From Gnetum montanum (taxonomy: Eukaryota; Streptophyta; Gnetopsida; Gnetales; Gnetaceae): a DNA stretch of 64,000 nt. Position numbers and translations under genes: made by a program. The stretch lies in the NCBI GenBank assembly GCA_015680685.1, contig MNCI01018361.1, positions 159,893-223,892 on the forward strand. The letters are read 5' to 3'. This document shows, in pieces, positions 11,470 through 21,863 of this stretch. The stretch's first letter is position 1. Each line of letters opens with the position of its first letter. Below the pieces are notes generated by a model, which saw nothing but the letters and a program-made list of their open reading frames with translations, ran no database searches and was not told the origin of the DNA.

Positions 11470-12410
11470 GCCTTTACTACATTTCAACAATGGTCGACAG
11501 CAACAATACCAGTAATTGACATTGATTACTTCCCAACAAAAGAAGTATTGCATGTCTTAAGATTATGGATAGATCAACTGCGAGTTGCTATGAATGTCCT
11601 TCATTTAGATGAACCAACAACAATAGTTGGGGGATTATCTAGATTTGCAGGCAAGATACATCATTGGTGGGAAAGCTCTACAACTGAACAACAAGATTAG
11701 TTACAGCAAGGAGGTTTTCAAGGACTCTTTGTTGCCTTAGGTATAGAATTTACAGTTGATTTATCTACCAAATTATGGTTAAAAGATAAATTAATGTTAT
11801 CTCAACATAAATTGCACAATTTAGCTTTCTTTGAGCAATTTAGTGTAGATTATGCTAAAGAAGTATATAGGTTAGCACTTCATAGAGATCCTATGATTAC
11901 TTACTTATATCTAGATGCACTCATAGCAAAATTAGGGCATATGGTGTTATATAAGTCCATCGACAAATAGATAGATTTATCAACAACATATTTCACCGAC
12001 ATCATTCACATGGCCAGACAAGAACTACAACAAGCATGCTATCAAATTTCTCTGTCAAAACTAATGCCATCTACTAAAGTCTGTTCTTACTTAAATGGAG
12101 TAGATGTGTTTGGTCCAGCACCTAGACCCTCTCATCATATGAGAGGTCCACCAAGATACAAAAGAAGCAGATGATTTCCATCATCTAGACCATGACAACC
12201 AACATTCCAGAAATTCCCAAGAAGAAGAATAAGAATGTTCATAAAACGTTGTAGAGGTCTAGTCACAAAAAAAGCAATTTTTTGTTATAATTGTAAGGAT
12301 ATGGTGCATTATTCTTATGAATGTCCTAAAAAGAAATCAGATCTAAAGATAAAGGCATTCTTTAAAAAATATGAACAAGACTGGGAATATGTAGATGATC
12401 CGAATTAAGA
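11470..12410 (+). pseudogene. Pararetroviral coat-protein region with CCHC zinc knuckle
   Basis: The reading from about 11475 shows the alpha-helical coat core of Caulimoviridae, with a WW pair near 11668 and long amphipathic stretches to about 12050. A basic Arg/Lys-rich segment follows (12130-12260), then a CX2CX4HX4C zinc knuckle at 12283-12324. The core plus basic arm plus knuckle package nucleic acid in the virion. Stops occur at about 11698, 11968 and 12172 onward. It resembles Ty3 Gag in layout, but the movement-like region upstream and the absence of LTRs point to a pararetrovirus. Confidence 0.75.
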
Positions 12411-12907
12411 ACAAAACAAGTTTATCAAATCAAGTTGCTATCTGAAGATGATGCAAGCGAAAGTGAAACTGAAGACGCTAATTCTAAAGAAGCAGAAGGT
12501 CAACCTTGGATGTTAATGGCTAGATCAATAGAAGAAGATGTTGAAGAAGAGAAGCTGATGAATCTAACACCATAAGAATTTGAAGAATTGCTAAAATTTA
12601 TGGAACAAGAAATAGACACCCTCAGCAACACGGAATTACTTTCTAACTTTTTTTTGTTTTGAAGAATACTATCAACAATGAAGCCACATGTTCTACTAGG
12701 CAATGTCAACTTGAATATCAAGCTTCATTTGATGAAGATCATATTGAAGTTCTAGCCAAAGTCACTGCTAATGTACTTGGTAAGTTTCTCATAACTCCTT
12801 ATGAGAAATGGTTTTCAGTAAAAAATGAAGGGTTCAACACAAAAGCAATGACAACATCAACCCATTTCGACAACCTAACCAAAGATCAAGCTCATTAGGT
12901 AAAACAA
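12411..12907 (+). pseudogene. Acidic linker between coat and protease
   Basis: Glu/Asp-rich coding remnants (12430-12630), then an open stretch 12659-12898 without a recognised domain. Acidic segments next to the coat protein are common in this family. Frames shift several times. Confidence 0.4.
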
Positions 12908-13321
12908 ATGCTTACTGTAATAAATGTAGTCTTGATTCCAATCAAGATTTCCACTGATGGAGTCAATAAGTGGATAAAGTACATAGCTTTCATCAACATT
13001 GGTGCAACACTCAATTTTGCACACAAAGATATTCTAACCACATGGGTGCAATCCAAGCTACTTCGAATAGATACCATGAATGGCATTAGGTATCTAACAC
13101 ATTTTTCATTTGGGGTTCCCATTCAATTAAATAATTCTATTATTGGGACAACCAATTTCGTGCAAATCAACGACAATGGATTTGACATTGGCATAGGATA
13201 TCATTTCATGGATTCTATAGCTCCCTACACTATAGGAACAGATATGATTATCTGTTCACCAGGAGAACAAGGCCAAAAAACCAAAATTTTAGTTGCAAGG
13301 ATTCCACCAGCCCTGCATTAA
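12908..13321 (+). pseudogene. Pararetroviral aspartic protease with damaged active site
   Basis: An open stretch of 137 codons. The retropepsin signature is visible at about 12990-13015 as FINIGAT, where the family normally has Asp-Thr/Ser-Gly-Ala. The catalytic Asp reads Asn (AAC) and the next residue Ile. Downstream, an IGTDMI segment near 13228 fits the second conserved strand of the fold. This domain would cut the viral polyprotein. With the Asp lost it should be inactive, consistent with an old, non-mobile copy. Confidence 0.7.
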
Positions 13322-13499
13322 GGGCAACATAACCAGGTAGAAATATGTTCTCAAATCCTTCTTTGAATGACATCCTTACTGAAAATCATATTGAAGATCC
13401 AACTAGAAATAAGTATCAACATAGACAAAAGATAATGAAAGAAATAGGAAGTATTGCCATGGAAACATCTGAAAAAGAAAATAATGAGTTAGCAATTAT

Positions 13500-14540
13500 A
13501 TTCTTCTAAATGCTTTAACCATAGAAATAAAATGGCCTCTTTACAATAAGGAGCTGTTAATTCAAAAAGTAGCTACCAAGAAAATTTTAAGCAGATTTGA
13601 TTGTAAGAGCAGCTATCATCAGATCAAGATAGCTAAAGAAGATATGCATAAAATGAATTTTAGTACTCCAAATGGTTTGTTCAAATGGTTGGTTATGCCA
13701 TTTGGCCTAAAGAATGCTCCATCCCAATTTCAGCATCGAATGGATACCATTTTCAAAAGGCATCAAGAATTTGTGGCAAATTATATTGATGATTTTTTAA
13801 TCTTTTCTAACACTGTTCAATAGCACATTCAACATCTAAAGTAGTTTGCACAGCAATGCCAACAACATGGAATTGGGCTATCCAGCGATGCAAAGAAATT
13901 TCAAGTTGCACAAATTGAGATCAGTTTTCTGGGTGTACAACTGAAAGAAGGTAAGATTTTTATATAGTCGCATGTCTTTAAGAAAATTTCTTTATTTCCA
14001 GATGTCTTAGATTCAAAAGATCAATGTTTAAGGTTTTTAGGATGTTTAAATTATGTTGAAAAACATATTGAAAAGTGGATAGATAAAATATCTAAAATCT
14101 GTCGTTGTAAAAATCAAATTCCATTTAAATGGTTTAGCAAGGAAACTAGAGAAGTCCAGCTGCTAAAAAAGAAGTGTCAAACTCATCCACCACTTTCACC
14201 AATCCTAAAGTGACCATTCATCATGAATACAGATGCAAGTTATGATGCATGGGCAGCAGTCCTGCTTCAATTATCTTAAGAAAGAGGAAAAGAAGATATT
14301 TGTGCTTATGCATTAGGCATTTTCCATAAGAGTGAGCTGAATTACTGGCTAGCTAAAAAGGATATTTTGGTAGCAATTAAAGGTATAGAAAAATTTCACA
14401 TTTATTTAATTGGAGGTTCGTTTATCCTAAGAACGAATTCATCAAACCTAGCTACTTTGCTCAAAAGAAAGATTAATCCTTCGCAAAAATTACAACGCTT
14501 TGCTTGGTGGCAATTCCTACTATCCTAGTACTAGTTTTCG
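13500..14540 (+). pseudogene. Pararetroviral reverse transcriptase and RNase H
   Basis: RT motifs appear in order: a KFDCKS-type motif (here RFDCKSSYHQI) near 13600, MPFGLKNAPS.FQ near 13697-13735, the catalytic YIDD box at 13782-13793, and FLGV near 13930. RNase H follows from MNTDAS near 14223 through SELNYW and LRTNSS near 14430. The N-terminal fingers of RT are largely missing: only about 230 bp of stop-rich sequence separates the protease from the KFDCKS motif, where about 100 or more further codons are expected. Together these enzymes would copy pregenomic RNA to DNA. Several stops remain. Confidence 0.85.
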
Positions 14541-15230
14541 ATTGAATGAATTTTAGGTCCAGTAAAGTATTTGCCAAATGTCTTAACCTATGAATTAAAG
14601 GAAGAAGAAAATGGTGCATGAATGATTATGATGCATCATTTCTTTGATAGAAGTGGAAGCAGTTCAAGTCAAATGTCAGCAAACGAGCAATGGAGGTTGT
14701 GGCTAGTTCAAACATTGGAAGATCAAGTTCGCTAGTGTCAACAAATCTATGCTATATTTCCCTAAGAACCTTTAACTAGCATCACTCATAACTATCCCAA
14801 CCTTGATTTTTATGTCAACATTGTCGATCGAATTGATTGTATTGTAAATAATCTCAAGTGGTCCTACCTAGAACCAAAGATCTTTGAGCATCTGAGATTG
14901 TTTAAAGTCTTAGACAATATTTTTCTGATTAGGCATCCTCTCTTTCCCAACTAGTTTACCAGAAATTTCTTTTCGATACTACTCGATTTTGATCAATGGG
15001 AAGCTCAACTCTGTACCACATTTCAAAGAATCAACCTATATCTGGAGACCATATTATATGAAAATGAACACATTGTGGAAAGGCCTCCACGTCAATTGGA
15101 GGAAGCTCACGACAAACTATCATCACCTAGCCTCATTGAAGAAGTCGCCAAATTGATGAAGACATGTGATGATTTTAACAAAACACATAGCTGCATTTGC
15201 TGCATCCATCGTGCCATATTGCGTAATCTC
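14541..15230 (+). pseudogene. C-terminal pararetroviral coding region, function unknown
   Basis: After RNase H the plus strand keeps a protein-like reading for about 600 bp: a Ser-rich start near 14650, a Trp/Phe/Leu-rich middle (14810-15060) and a Cys-containing end (CICC near 15190). There are few stops for the AT content. No domain is recognised. It could be a C-terminal extension of the polyprotein or a separate small ORF such as the inclusion-body/transactivator position in other genera; I cannot choose. Confidence 0.45.
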
Positions 15231-15650
15231 TAAGGATGCTACGTGGATCACCCAGTTGTTAAATCATGGTTTGTTTCTATTCTAGTATGTTGTGTGGATG
15301 TAAGAACAACACAATCATGCTACTTCATAAATAAATAGCCCTCTCTAGTTCATAGAGAAACAAAAGAGAGAGGCATCTTAGAGTGTTTTGTGTAGTGCAA
15401 ATCTAAGCGTTCTGCTTGATCTTGCCTTGTGTGCTTTGTAATTTGAAGAAGCTTTGAGTGTGGTTTAGTAATAAAATACTATCTTGTTGGGGAGTAATCC
15501 TACTTTGTTGCATTGATTATTTCTTGTATCACTAGTCTTTAGGTGAATCGAGGTGATCACAACTGTGTTGCAACCAGTGCTAAGTGAGTCAGCAAAGCAA
15601 TGTAGTATTAAGATACTACACCATATTCATTGTCTTTTTCGTCTTCCGCA
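15231..15650 (+). promoter_or_regulatory. Pararetroviral intergenic region: TATA-like box, poly(A) signal, leader
   Basis: A noncoding stretch between the last and first viral frames. A TATA-like CATAAATAAATAGC lies at 15326-15339, followed by a CT-rich start region (CCCTCTCTAG). AATAAA lies at 15470-15475, about 135 bp further on. A promoter closely followed by a poly(A) signal is the arrangement used by pararetroviruses to make terminally redundant pregenomic RNA. A convincing initiator-Met tRNA primer site was not found in this region. Confidence 0.55.
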
Positions 15651-15820
15651 ATGGCCTTTTTTACAAAGGTGCAAAGTTTCTCTGAAGCAAAAGAGAATTT
15701 TCCATCGTCTCATGAATGTCATGAAGCTCTAGTTCAAGTCCTGATGCAAGACCAACAGGAGATGTGCTACAAATGTTGTTGTCGGCCCAAAATAGCTATT
15801 GTAGAACCTAGAAATGGCTC
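15651..15820 (+). pseudogene. Start of the first viral reading frame, cut at insertion junction
   Basis: ATG at 15651, with a good context (CCGCAATGGCC), opens 56 codons up to the junction at 15820, where duplicated copia sequence begins. The peptide has a CYKCCC cluster. Lying just after the leader, it should be the 5' end of the first viral coding region, whose continuation may be at 8982 onward because of circular permutation. Frame continuity across that notional junction was not tested. Confidence 0.5.
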
Positions 15821-15860
15821 AAAGAAATATGTAGAATACAAAATTTATCTACAAGAAATG
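15821..15860 (+). repeat. Right copy of 40-bp direct repeat flanking the pararetrovirus
   Basis: This is the partner of 8942-8981. In the copia frame it reads KEICRIQ...TRND and runs straight into the remaining GAG-pre-integrase domain. Confidence 0.85.
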
Positions 15861-16411
15861 ATATGATAGAAAGAACTAGAAAAGGAAATGTGTATATTGC
15901 TATTTTTGGAAATTGTCCTAATCTTGAATCTAAGTGCTTAGTGAGTTGTATAGATGATACTCATCTTTGGCATAGAAAGTTAGGCCACATAAACAACGAA
16001 ATTCTTCAAACTCTTTTTTCAAAGAAAATGGTTCGCAATCTCCCCAAGCTCAAAGATTTCAATCTAAATACATGTGAAGCATGCCAAAAAGGGAAGTAAA
16101 ACAAGAATAAGATTTTGTTAGAAAAATTATATTTCTATAGCTTGTCCCTTAGATATGCTTCATATGGATGCGGTTGGTCCTGTTCAAACACTTAGCTTGG
16201 GAAAGGAAAGCTATTTTTTTACTATTGTTGATGATTATTATAATTTTACTTGGGTTTCATTTTTATACCATAAAGATGAAGTATTTGATCATTTCTTGAG
16301 AATTAGAAATCAAATCTAGAAGGAAAAAGAATATGGTATTAAAGTTATCAGAAGTGACAATGGAGGTGAATTCAAAAATGCAAAGTTTGAGTAGTTTTGT
16401 CAAATGAATGA
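15861..16411 (+). pseudogene. Copia GAG-pre-integrase and integrase N-terminal half (element G)
   Basis: LWHRKLGHIN near 15966 and CEACQKGK near 16073 form the HHCC zinc-binding region. The integrase core follows, with the first catalytic Asp in HMDAVGP near 16160, IVDDYY near 16225 and the second Asp in RSDNGGEF near 16350. Frames shift and stops interrupt (16097, 16318, 16393). The domain is cut at 16411 by element B and continues at 21864. Confidence 0.88.
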
Positions 16412-17284
16412 TGTTGAGTGGCAAGGTACCCCTACGCCCAACCATACGAATACGAGCGTTCACACATGATCCGGTCGAACTCTGCAGACATGCTAGTTGT
16501 GGTATCTAGACAGTTACACGTTGATCGCAGTTCGATGTCTTCCCACCTAGACTAGTATTGCTTTGTCACATATGGTTTAGTCCAGAGTGAGGTGTATGAT
16601 GTGATCCTAAACTAATGCTACTCCTAGAGGTAATAGAAGATAATATTAATTAAACTAATGAGCAATAGGAAATGAGTCTAAGCTAGCCTAAATGCGATGA
16701 GTATCCATTCCTTAATCATCCATACACATCTTGGACCTCGTGCACAACTACTATTGGGATTATCAAGCGTAGATCCTAGGTATGCTACTGCGTTGCCAAG
16801 TAGTCGCACTTAAATGCTCGTGATTAAGTCGTACTCATTTTGCATTTAACAACAGGAATAGTAAATGATGATAAATAAATATTAACTAAGAAAGAAATAA
16901 ATAACAATAACAATTAACAATTAAACTAGATAATTAAAACTAAGTGAATGCTACAATGATGAAGTAATCTCAATCATTATTTCCGGTCATGTGCACGTCC
17001 AAGTACGTCACACTTGAATAAGGTTCCATACAATTACAAACATCACACTACGGGCATACACTGGGAAAATAATCTAACTTCTACGGAAACAAACTGCAAG
17101 AGTCTAGCTACAAATGACAAAAGGATTGATAAATGAGGTGGAAGGCCCTCTTATATATAGGCCAAGGTAGGTAGCTACGTAAATGGGGCCTCGTCGATGT
17201 AGGAAGGCTTCGTTGATGGGGCCGCATTGACGCAACTGCGTATACCCGGCCCCATCAACACATCGACTTAATGACACTTCATCA
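16412..17284 (-). repeat. 3' LTR of element B
   Basis: An 873-bp LTR. On the minus strand it starts TGATGAAGTGTC and ends CTCAACA. It pairs with 21013-21858. By eye the two differ at about one base in ten over the first 190 bases and less beyond, mostly transitions. A TATATATAGG element lies at about 17152-17161 (plus-strand reading). Confidence 0.93.
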
Positions 17285-17320
17285 TATACCCACGACTGAG
17301 TAAAACCTCATCCTTGAGTC
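17285..17320 (-). other. Polypurine tract region of element B
   Basis: Minus-strand reading: a conserved GACTCAAGGATGAGG motif (17306-17320), then AGTCGTGGGTATA directly before the LTR start TGATGA. The same arrangement precedes the 3' LTRs of D, A and C. Confidence 0.7.
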
Positions 17321-17454
17321 AAAGTGAGGAACAAGCTCAATTGAATACACAGTGGATAGGTATGGGATTATTAACTAACTAGAAATTTATTCATGCGGCA
17401 GTGGAGAATTAAACAAAATTTGGACATAGACAAAAAAGAAAAAACTAGTGGAAC

Positions 17455-18051
17455 TCATGGGGTTCCTGATAGTGGTGGCTCCTCCATGGGTGTCTTTCCC
17501 TTTTCTTGTGCTCCAGGTCTTTGGATTTGATGGCGTTGAAGTATGGCCTAGAGTTTCTCCTCTTGTAAGGCCTTGAGTGCCTTGGCATGTGTGTAAGTTT
17601 GCACTTGTGCCATAGAGGCAGCCCAGTCAACCTTCTCTTTTTCCTCTGCCACCCTTTTATTCTCTGTCAACAGTTTATTAAGTTGCTTGGTTCTGAAAGT
17701 GTCCAACTGGTTCTAAGCAACCTTTGGCCTTGTACTCAGAAGGTTTAATACTTCTGAAATGGCTTGAACAGAGAAATCAATAGTCACACCACAAATGTTA
17801 ACCATGGTGCCTTCTTCTTTATTGTGCCAAAATTGGTACATTTCCCATAAGTACCAGGCACCGCTTTTAGAGAGGGTATCTCCTACTTCTACTTGCCCAG
17901 ACCATACGATAGGAGGATCTTCTTGATGAACGCTAAATGATTGTTCCTCTTGTTCTACGTGTTGTCTGGTAGGATCTTATCTTCCACCTCTCTAAGATCG
18001 TTCGATCGCACCTTGAGCAGGACCTTCCCGTTGTCCACGTTTCGGGGCCAT
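17455..18051 (-). pseudogene. Shortened extra ORF of element B
   Basis: It starts MAPKRGQREGPAQG (ATG at 18051), aligning with the starts in A (45086) and C (56819). It keeps the WYLxEMYQFWHNKEEGT block and the FSxxAIxEVLNL block (17740-17840). It then skips the middle of the protein, and resumes at the coiled segment (LLTENKRVAEEKEKVDW..AKALKALQEE) and the shared C-terminus (GKTPMEEPPLSGTP, stop 17455). Frameshifts are present. Relative to C it has an internal deletion of well over 1 kb. Function unknown. Confidence 0.7.
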
Positions 18052-19930
18052 CTGCAATCACACGGGACCAATTGTTAGTAAGGTTGTTACCAAAGTTAGG
18101 TTATACCTTACTGCTTGCCTTAATAGATTTACTTTATTTCTGTGTGATGTTAATTATTGGACGAACATGTGCTCAAAAGATTATAGTGTTAAGTCCTCTG
18201 TGCGTAGGTGGTTTCAAAATTTAATTTTCTGGTATAGCTAAGGGGATGAAATTTCTTTTGACACATTTTATTCTTAACTTTAGAACTAATTACCCTTAAA
18301 TATTTCCTTTGGTAAATGATGAATTTCAAAAAAATTTCAAAAAAGTTATGTGCCATTCGGTAGTGCCCCTCCCCCATGACTAAGCTGAACACTCCAGGTT
18401 CAAGTAGGTTCATATGGAATGAAAATCAAAGTACCAGTGAGCAAGATATAAGTATAAAAGCAAGGATCTCACAATCGCAAGTCACAGAGAGAGAAAAAAT
18501 TTGAAAAACTCCCCCACGTGAATAGTGGAAAATGATCGTAAGTATTGTGGGGAGGTCACATATATATATTTTCATCAAAGTTAGGGCACTTAGAGAATGT
18601 ACCAAATTTTTAATATTTCTTTTGAAATTAAATGATGTAAACTAAGGACATCTGAACGATTGTTATAGAGTTCCATGGTAATTCAACTGGTTTTGAAGGC
18701 ACGAAAATTATGATGGTATGGAATTTATCAATAAGGACCTCGGATGGTAGAGAAAAAGGCTATGTGATGATTCAAAGGAATGTTGAATCAGAGGGATAGT
18801 AATAAGGGAACAAGTATCAATTGAAAAATTAAGCTAAGGGTAAGAAATTGTGCATGTGAGCTATGTCCTAAGTGAAGATTACAACATAAATTACATAAGT
18901 GGATCCTCCCCAAAGCAGGTTCCAACCTATAATACCCTTGTGTAACCACACTTAAAGTGTCTGTGGGCACTAGAAGGGTTAAATGTAATCCGCACTAACT
19001 CCACAAAACACACACATGTAAATACCACCATGATGAGGTATGAATTCAATGCTATACAAGACACGAGTCACAAATACATGAACAGCGAGATGGAATGAAT
19101 CAGAGAAGGGATTACAAAGATTGGGACGTGAGGTAACTAACTTAGGGCACAACGAATCCTGTGTGTAAGGCATGATTAACCTGTCATTAACCCATTGTTC
19201 CAAGATCAGGACCAAGTCCATTTCTCTAATCAGTGACATCGCATTGTTTTATCCCATGATGAGCAACTATGAGAGTACCATAACAACAAGGCGTACGATC
19301 ACTTGGCGTTTTGTTCAAGGGAGGAGTGATTTTTGTTTTGTGGCACATTTCTTGTTCTTTTCTTTTTCTCTTTCTTCTTTTTTTTTGAATACTGAATCCA
19401 GGGAAGCCGCTAACCATCAGGCATGGGTGCATGTCTTTCCAATGGAACCCACTAGAATAGCATTGGATTTTTAAGTGCCCTTTTGATTACTCTTACTCCC
19501 ATTTTTCATTAGATCTACAAGGATCTTAGTACAGCCACGTTGCATGATAACTCCCACAGATGTCACCAAAGAGAATCCACAAGTCCCCTTGATGTCACAC
19601 CCTAATCATTCCCTCTTGGTACATCCTTCTTCATTCTAGGTATAATGAACACAAAATTAATTTTAAGTTTTAAAAATGTCAATAATATCATGTACCCCGA
19701 ACAGAACCTCTTATTTGTAGAATGGATGAGTGGGTGTAATGGGCTCACTGTCCACATAATTGATCGTCGAGACTCGATAACATAGAATACACCTTAACCA
19801 ACAATCCACATGAGTGTTTTATTCGTAGATGAGATTATTTACAAAAACATAAAAAGATAAAAACAGAACAAAAAGTTGAAAAATGAAAAACTAGAAAACA
19901 AAAAGTTATAAAATCAAATAAAAAATAAAA
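18052..19930 (-). mobile_element. Family spacer of element B
   Basis: Noncoding, matching C's 56820-58800: blocks CACTATTCACG near 18516, GTGGATCCTCCCCAAAG near 18900, AGGCATGGGTGCATGTCTTTCC near 19419, and CCACCAAAGAGAATCCACAAGTCC near 19563. A TATATATAT stretch at about 18561-18570 lies where C has its internal TATA-like box. Open reading frames here are in unrelated frames and look accidental. Confidence 0.7.
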
Positions 19931-20960
19931 ATGGCTATTAATCCAATTTTTTAGAATGAGGGATATTCCTCATAGCTAAACAGTTGAGGATAGCATGGAT
20001 TAATAATTGGTGGCTGGGATCCTTGCATATTGGAAATATTGGAACTGGTCCATACTTACCCCATTGGGGTTCACACATTTGGTTATAATGAGCATAGTGG
20101 GGCGATTTATAAGATGTGATTCCCAGATAACGAGTTGACCCACTATGATGTTTGTGACTGGAAGATGGTATGCAAGGATTCGGACATTGCCCTCCATGCT
20201 TGTGTTCATTGGGCCGTATGGTTGTTGGAGTATTGGTTGGTGGCCCTGATGAAGTTACATGAGGTGTTGGATTCGAAGGCAAGGGTGCACCACAGTGTGG
20301 GGCTTATGTTGCGTTGGAGGATGTAGTGGCCTCAGAATTGTGTTGTCCCTTTTTATGGCCATGTTTAAAGAAGGGACGCTTTTGATGTTGCTGAGGTCTC
20401 TCACTGCTATTGGAAATAGTAGCACAAGTAATGTTCGTGGGTTGTTGCTATGGTGCAAACACCTTAGGAATAGTTGGTGGGGGTGCAGAAGAAGGTAAAG
20501 GATAAGAATGTTGAAAGTTAGGAGTATAAGGTGCACAAGGTGGTGGTTGTGTTGAAGACATGGGTTGATAGTAGTTTGGAGAATAGTAATGTGATGAGAT
20601 AGAGTATGTTGGCCCAGTTGCAAAAATAGGATGTTGAACAAGATAAGTGTTTGGATTTGGATGATATGAAGGGTGTCTCCAGTCTAAGGGTGGATTCCCC
20701 CATGACTAGGATTGTTGCCACTCTGATTGAACATAGTATCTTTGCCAACACAACAAACATTGGAAGAAGCCAACACTCTCCCATCTAGTCAATGATGGAA
20801 ACATAATATTGGTTGGTCCTCCAATGAATTGCCTCACTAGATGTGGCATTATTATAGTCTTGTAGGAGAGACATGGTTGTAAATCGTGTGTGACTTAATT
20901 AAATTTTAATTTAATTTCTTTTCTAAAGGATATATCATTAATACTTGTTACAATGATCTT
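19931..20960 (-). pseudogene. Gag ends of element B, core deleted
   Basis: Minus-strand reading from about 20900: a short N-terminal part (SEAIHWRTN near 20830) shared with C (near 60800). This is followed at once by the Pro/Ser/Thr/Gln-rich C-terminal tail (20784 to 19938) shared with C and D. The retrotransposon Gag core found in A and C is absent. The tail contains many PPPT, QQQPT and SSNP motifs and a frameshift near 20280. Confidence 0.7.
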
Positions 20961-20994
20961 GTATGATGTAACTAATCTAAATAACTAGCACCAT

Positions 20995-21011
20995 CCCTGG
21001 CAAAGGTGCCA
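20995..21011 (-). other. Decayed primer binding site of element B (tRNA-Asp)
   Basis: The plus strand reads CCCTGGCAAAGGTGCCA, three differences from the 3' end of plant tRNA-Asp (CCCCGGCAACGGCGCCA). One base separates it from the 5' LTR. Confidence 0.8.
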
Positions 21012-21012
21012 A

Positions 21013-21858
21013 TGATGAGCGGTGAGGTACCCCTACACCCAACCATACGAATACGAGTGTTCACGCACGATCCGGTCGAACTTCGCAGATAGGCTAGTTG
21101 TGGTATCTAGACAGTTACACGTTGATCACAGTTCGTTGTCTTCCCACCTGGACTAGTATTTCTTTGTCACGTATGGTTTAGTCCAGAGTGAGGTGTATGA
21201 TGTGATCCTAAACTAATGCTACTCATAGAAATAATGGAAGATAATATTAATTAAACTAATGAGCAATAGGAAATGAGTCTAAGCTAGCCTAAGTGTGATG
21301 AGTATCCGTTCCTTAATCATTCGTACACATCTTGGACCTCGTGCATGACTACTACTAGGATTACCAAGCACAGATCCTAGGTACGCTACTAGGTTGCCAA
21401 GTAGTCACACTTAAATGCTCGTGATTAAGTCGTACTCATTTTGCATTTAACAACAAGAATAGTAAATCATGATAAATAAATATTAACTAAGAAAGCAATA
21501 AATAACAATAACAATTAACAATTAAACTAGACAATTAAAACTAAGTGAATGCTGCAATGATGAAGTAATCTCGATCTTTATTTTTGGTCATGTGCACGTC
21601 CAAGTACGTCACACTTGAATAAAGGTTCCATACAATTACAAGCATCACACTACGGGCATACACTGGGAAAATAATCTAACTTCTATGAAAACAAACTACA
21701 AGAGTCTAGCTACAAATGAAAAAAGGATTGCTAAATGAGGCGGAAGGCCCTCTTATTTATAGGCCGGGGTAGGTGGCTGCGTAAACGGGGCCCTGTCGAC
21801 ACAAGAATGCTACGTTGACGGGGCCGCATCAACACATCGACTTAATGACACTTCATCA
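21013..21858 (-). repeat. 5' LTR of element B
   Basis: An 846-bp LTR, minus-strand start TGATGAAGTGTC, end CCGCTCATCA next to the PBS. It is the partner of 16412-17284. Confidence 0.93.
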
Positions 21859-21863
21859 AATGA

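Larger units (their letters stand above)
8982..15820 (+). mobile_element. Endogenous pararetrovirus (Caulimoviridae), near genome length
   Basis: A 6839-bp insertion in copia G, plus strand. In order it holds an unknown N-terminal region, a movement-protein-like region (10144-10600), a coat-protein region with a CCHC knuckle (11470-12410), an aspartic protease (12908-13321), RT and RNase H (13500-14540), an unknown C-terminal part, a noncoding region with TATA-like and AATAAA sites, and the start of a reading frame cut by the insertion edge. This is the gene order of the family. The break lies inside the first coding region rather than in the intergenic region, so the copy is a circularly permuted linear form. 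Many stops and frameshifts and at least one internal deletion make it defective. The genus is not determined; petuvirus/florendovirus-like viruses with one large polyprotein are plausible. Confidence 0.88.
16412..21858 (-). mobile_element. Pol-less gypsy-family element B nested in copia integrase
   Basis: A 5447-bp element on the minus strand with LTRs 21013-21858 (5') and 16412-17284 (3'). It is flanked by perfect 5-bp target duplications AATGA (16407-16411 and 21859-21863). Removing it rejoins the copia integrase reading (..MND / ILHQFST..). Inside are a decayed tRNA-Asp PBS, truncated gag ends, the family spacer, a shortened extra ORF and a polypurine tract. There is no protease, RT or integrase of its own. 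Confidence 0.95.

Noticed and set aside
11470-14540. Gag-protease-RT order taken as a Ty3/gypsy element
   Set aside because: No LTRs, primer site or integrase accompany it, RNase H is followed by a promoter-like noncoding region, and a movement-protein-like region precedes it. A pararetrovirus explains all of this.
19938-20784. Proline/serine-rich host protein gene
   Set aside because: The same sequence recurs in elements C and D at the Gag C-terminus, and it is bounded by retroelement LTRs.
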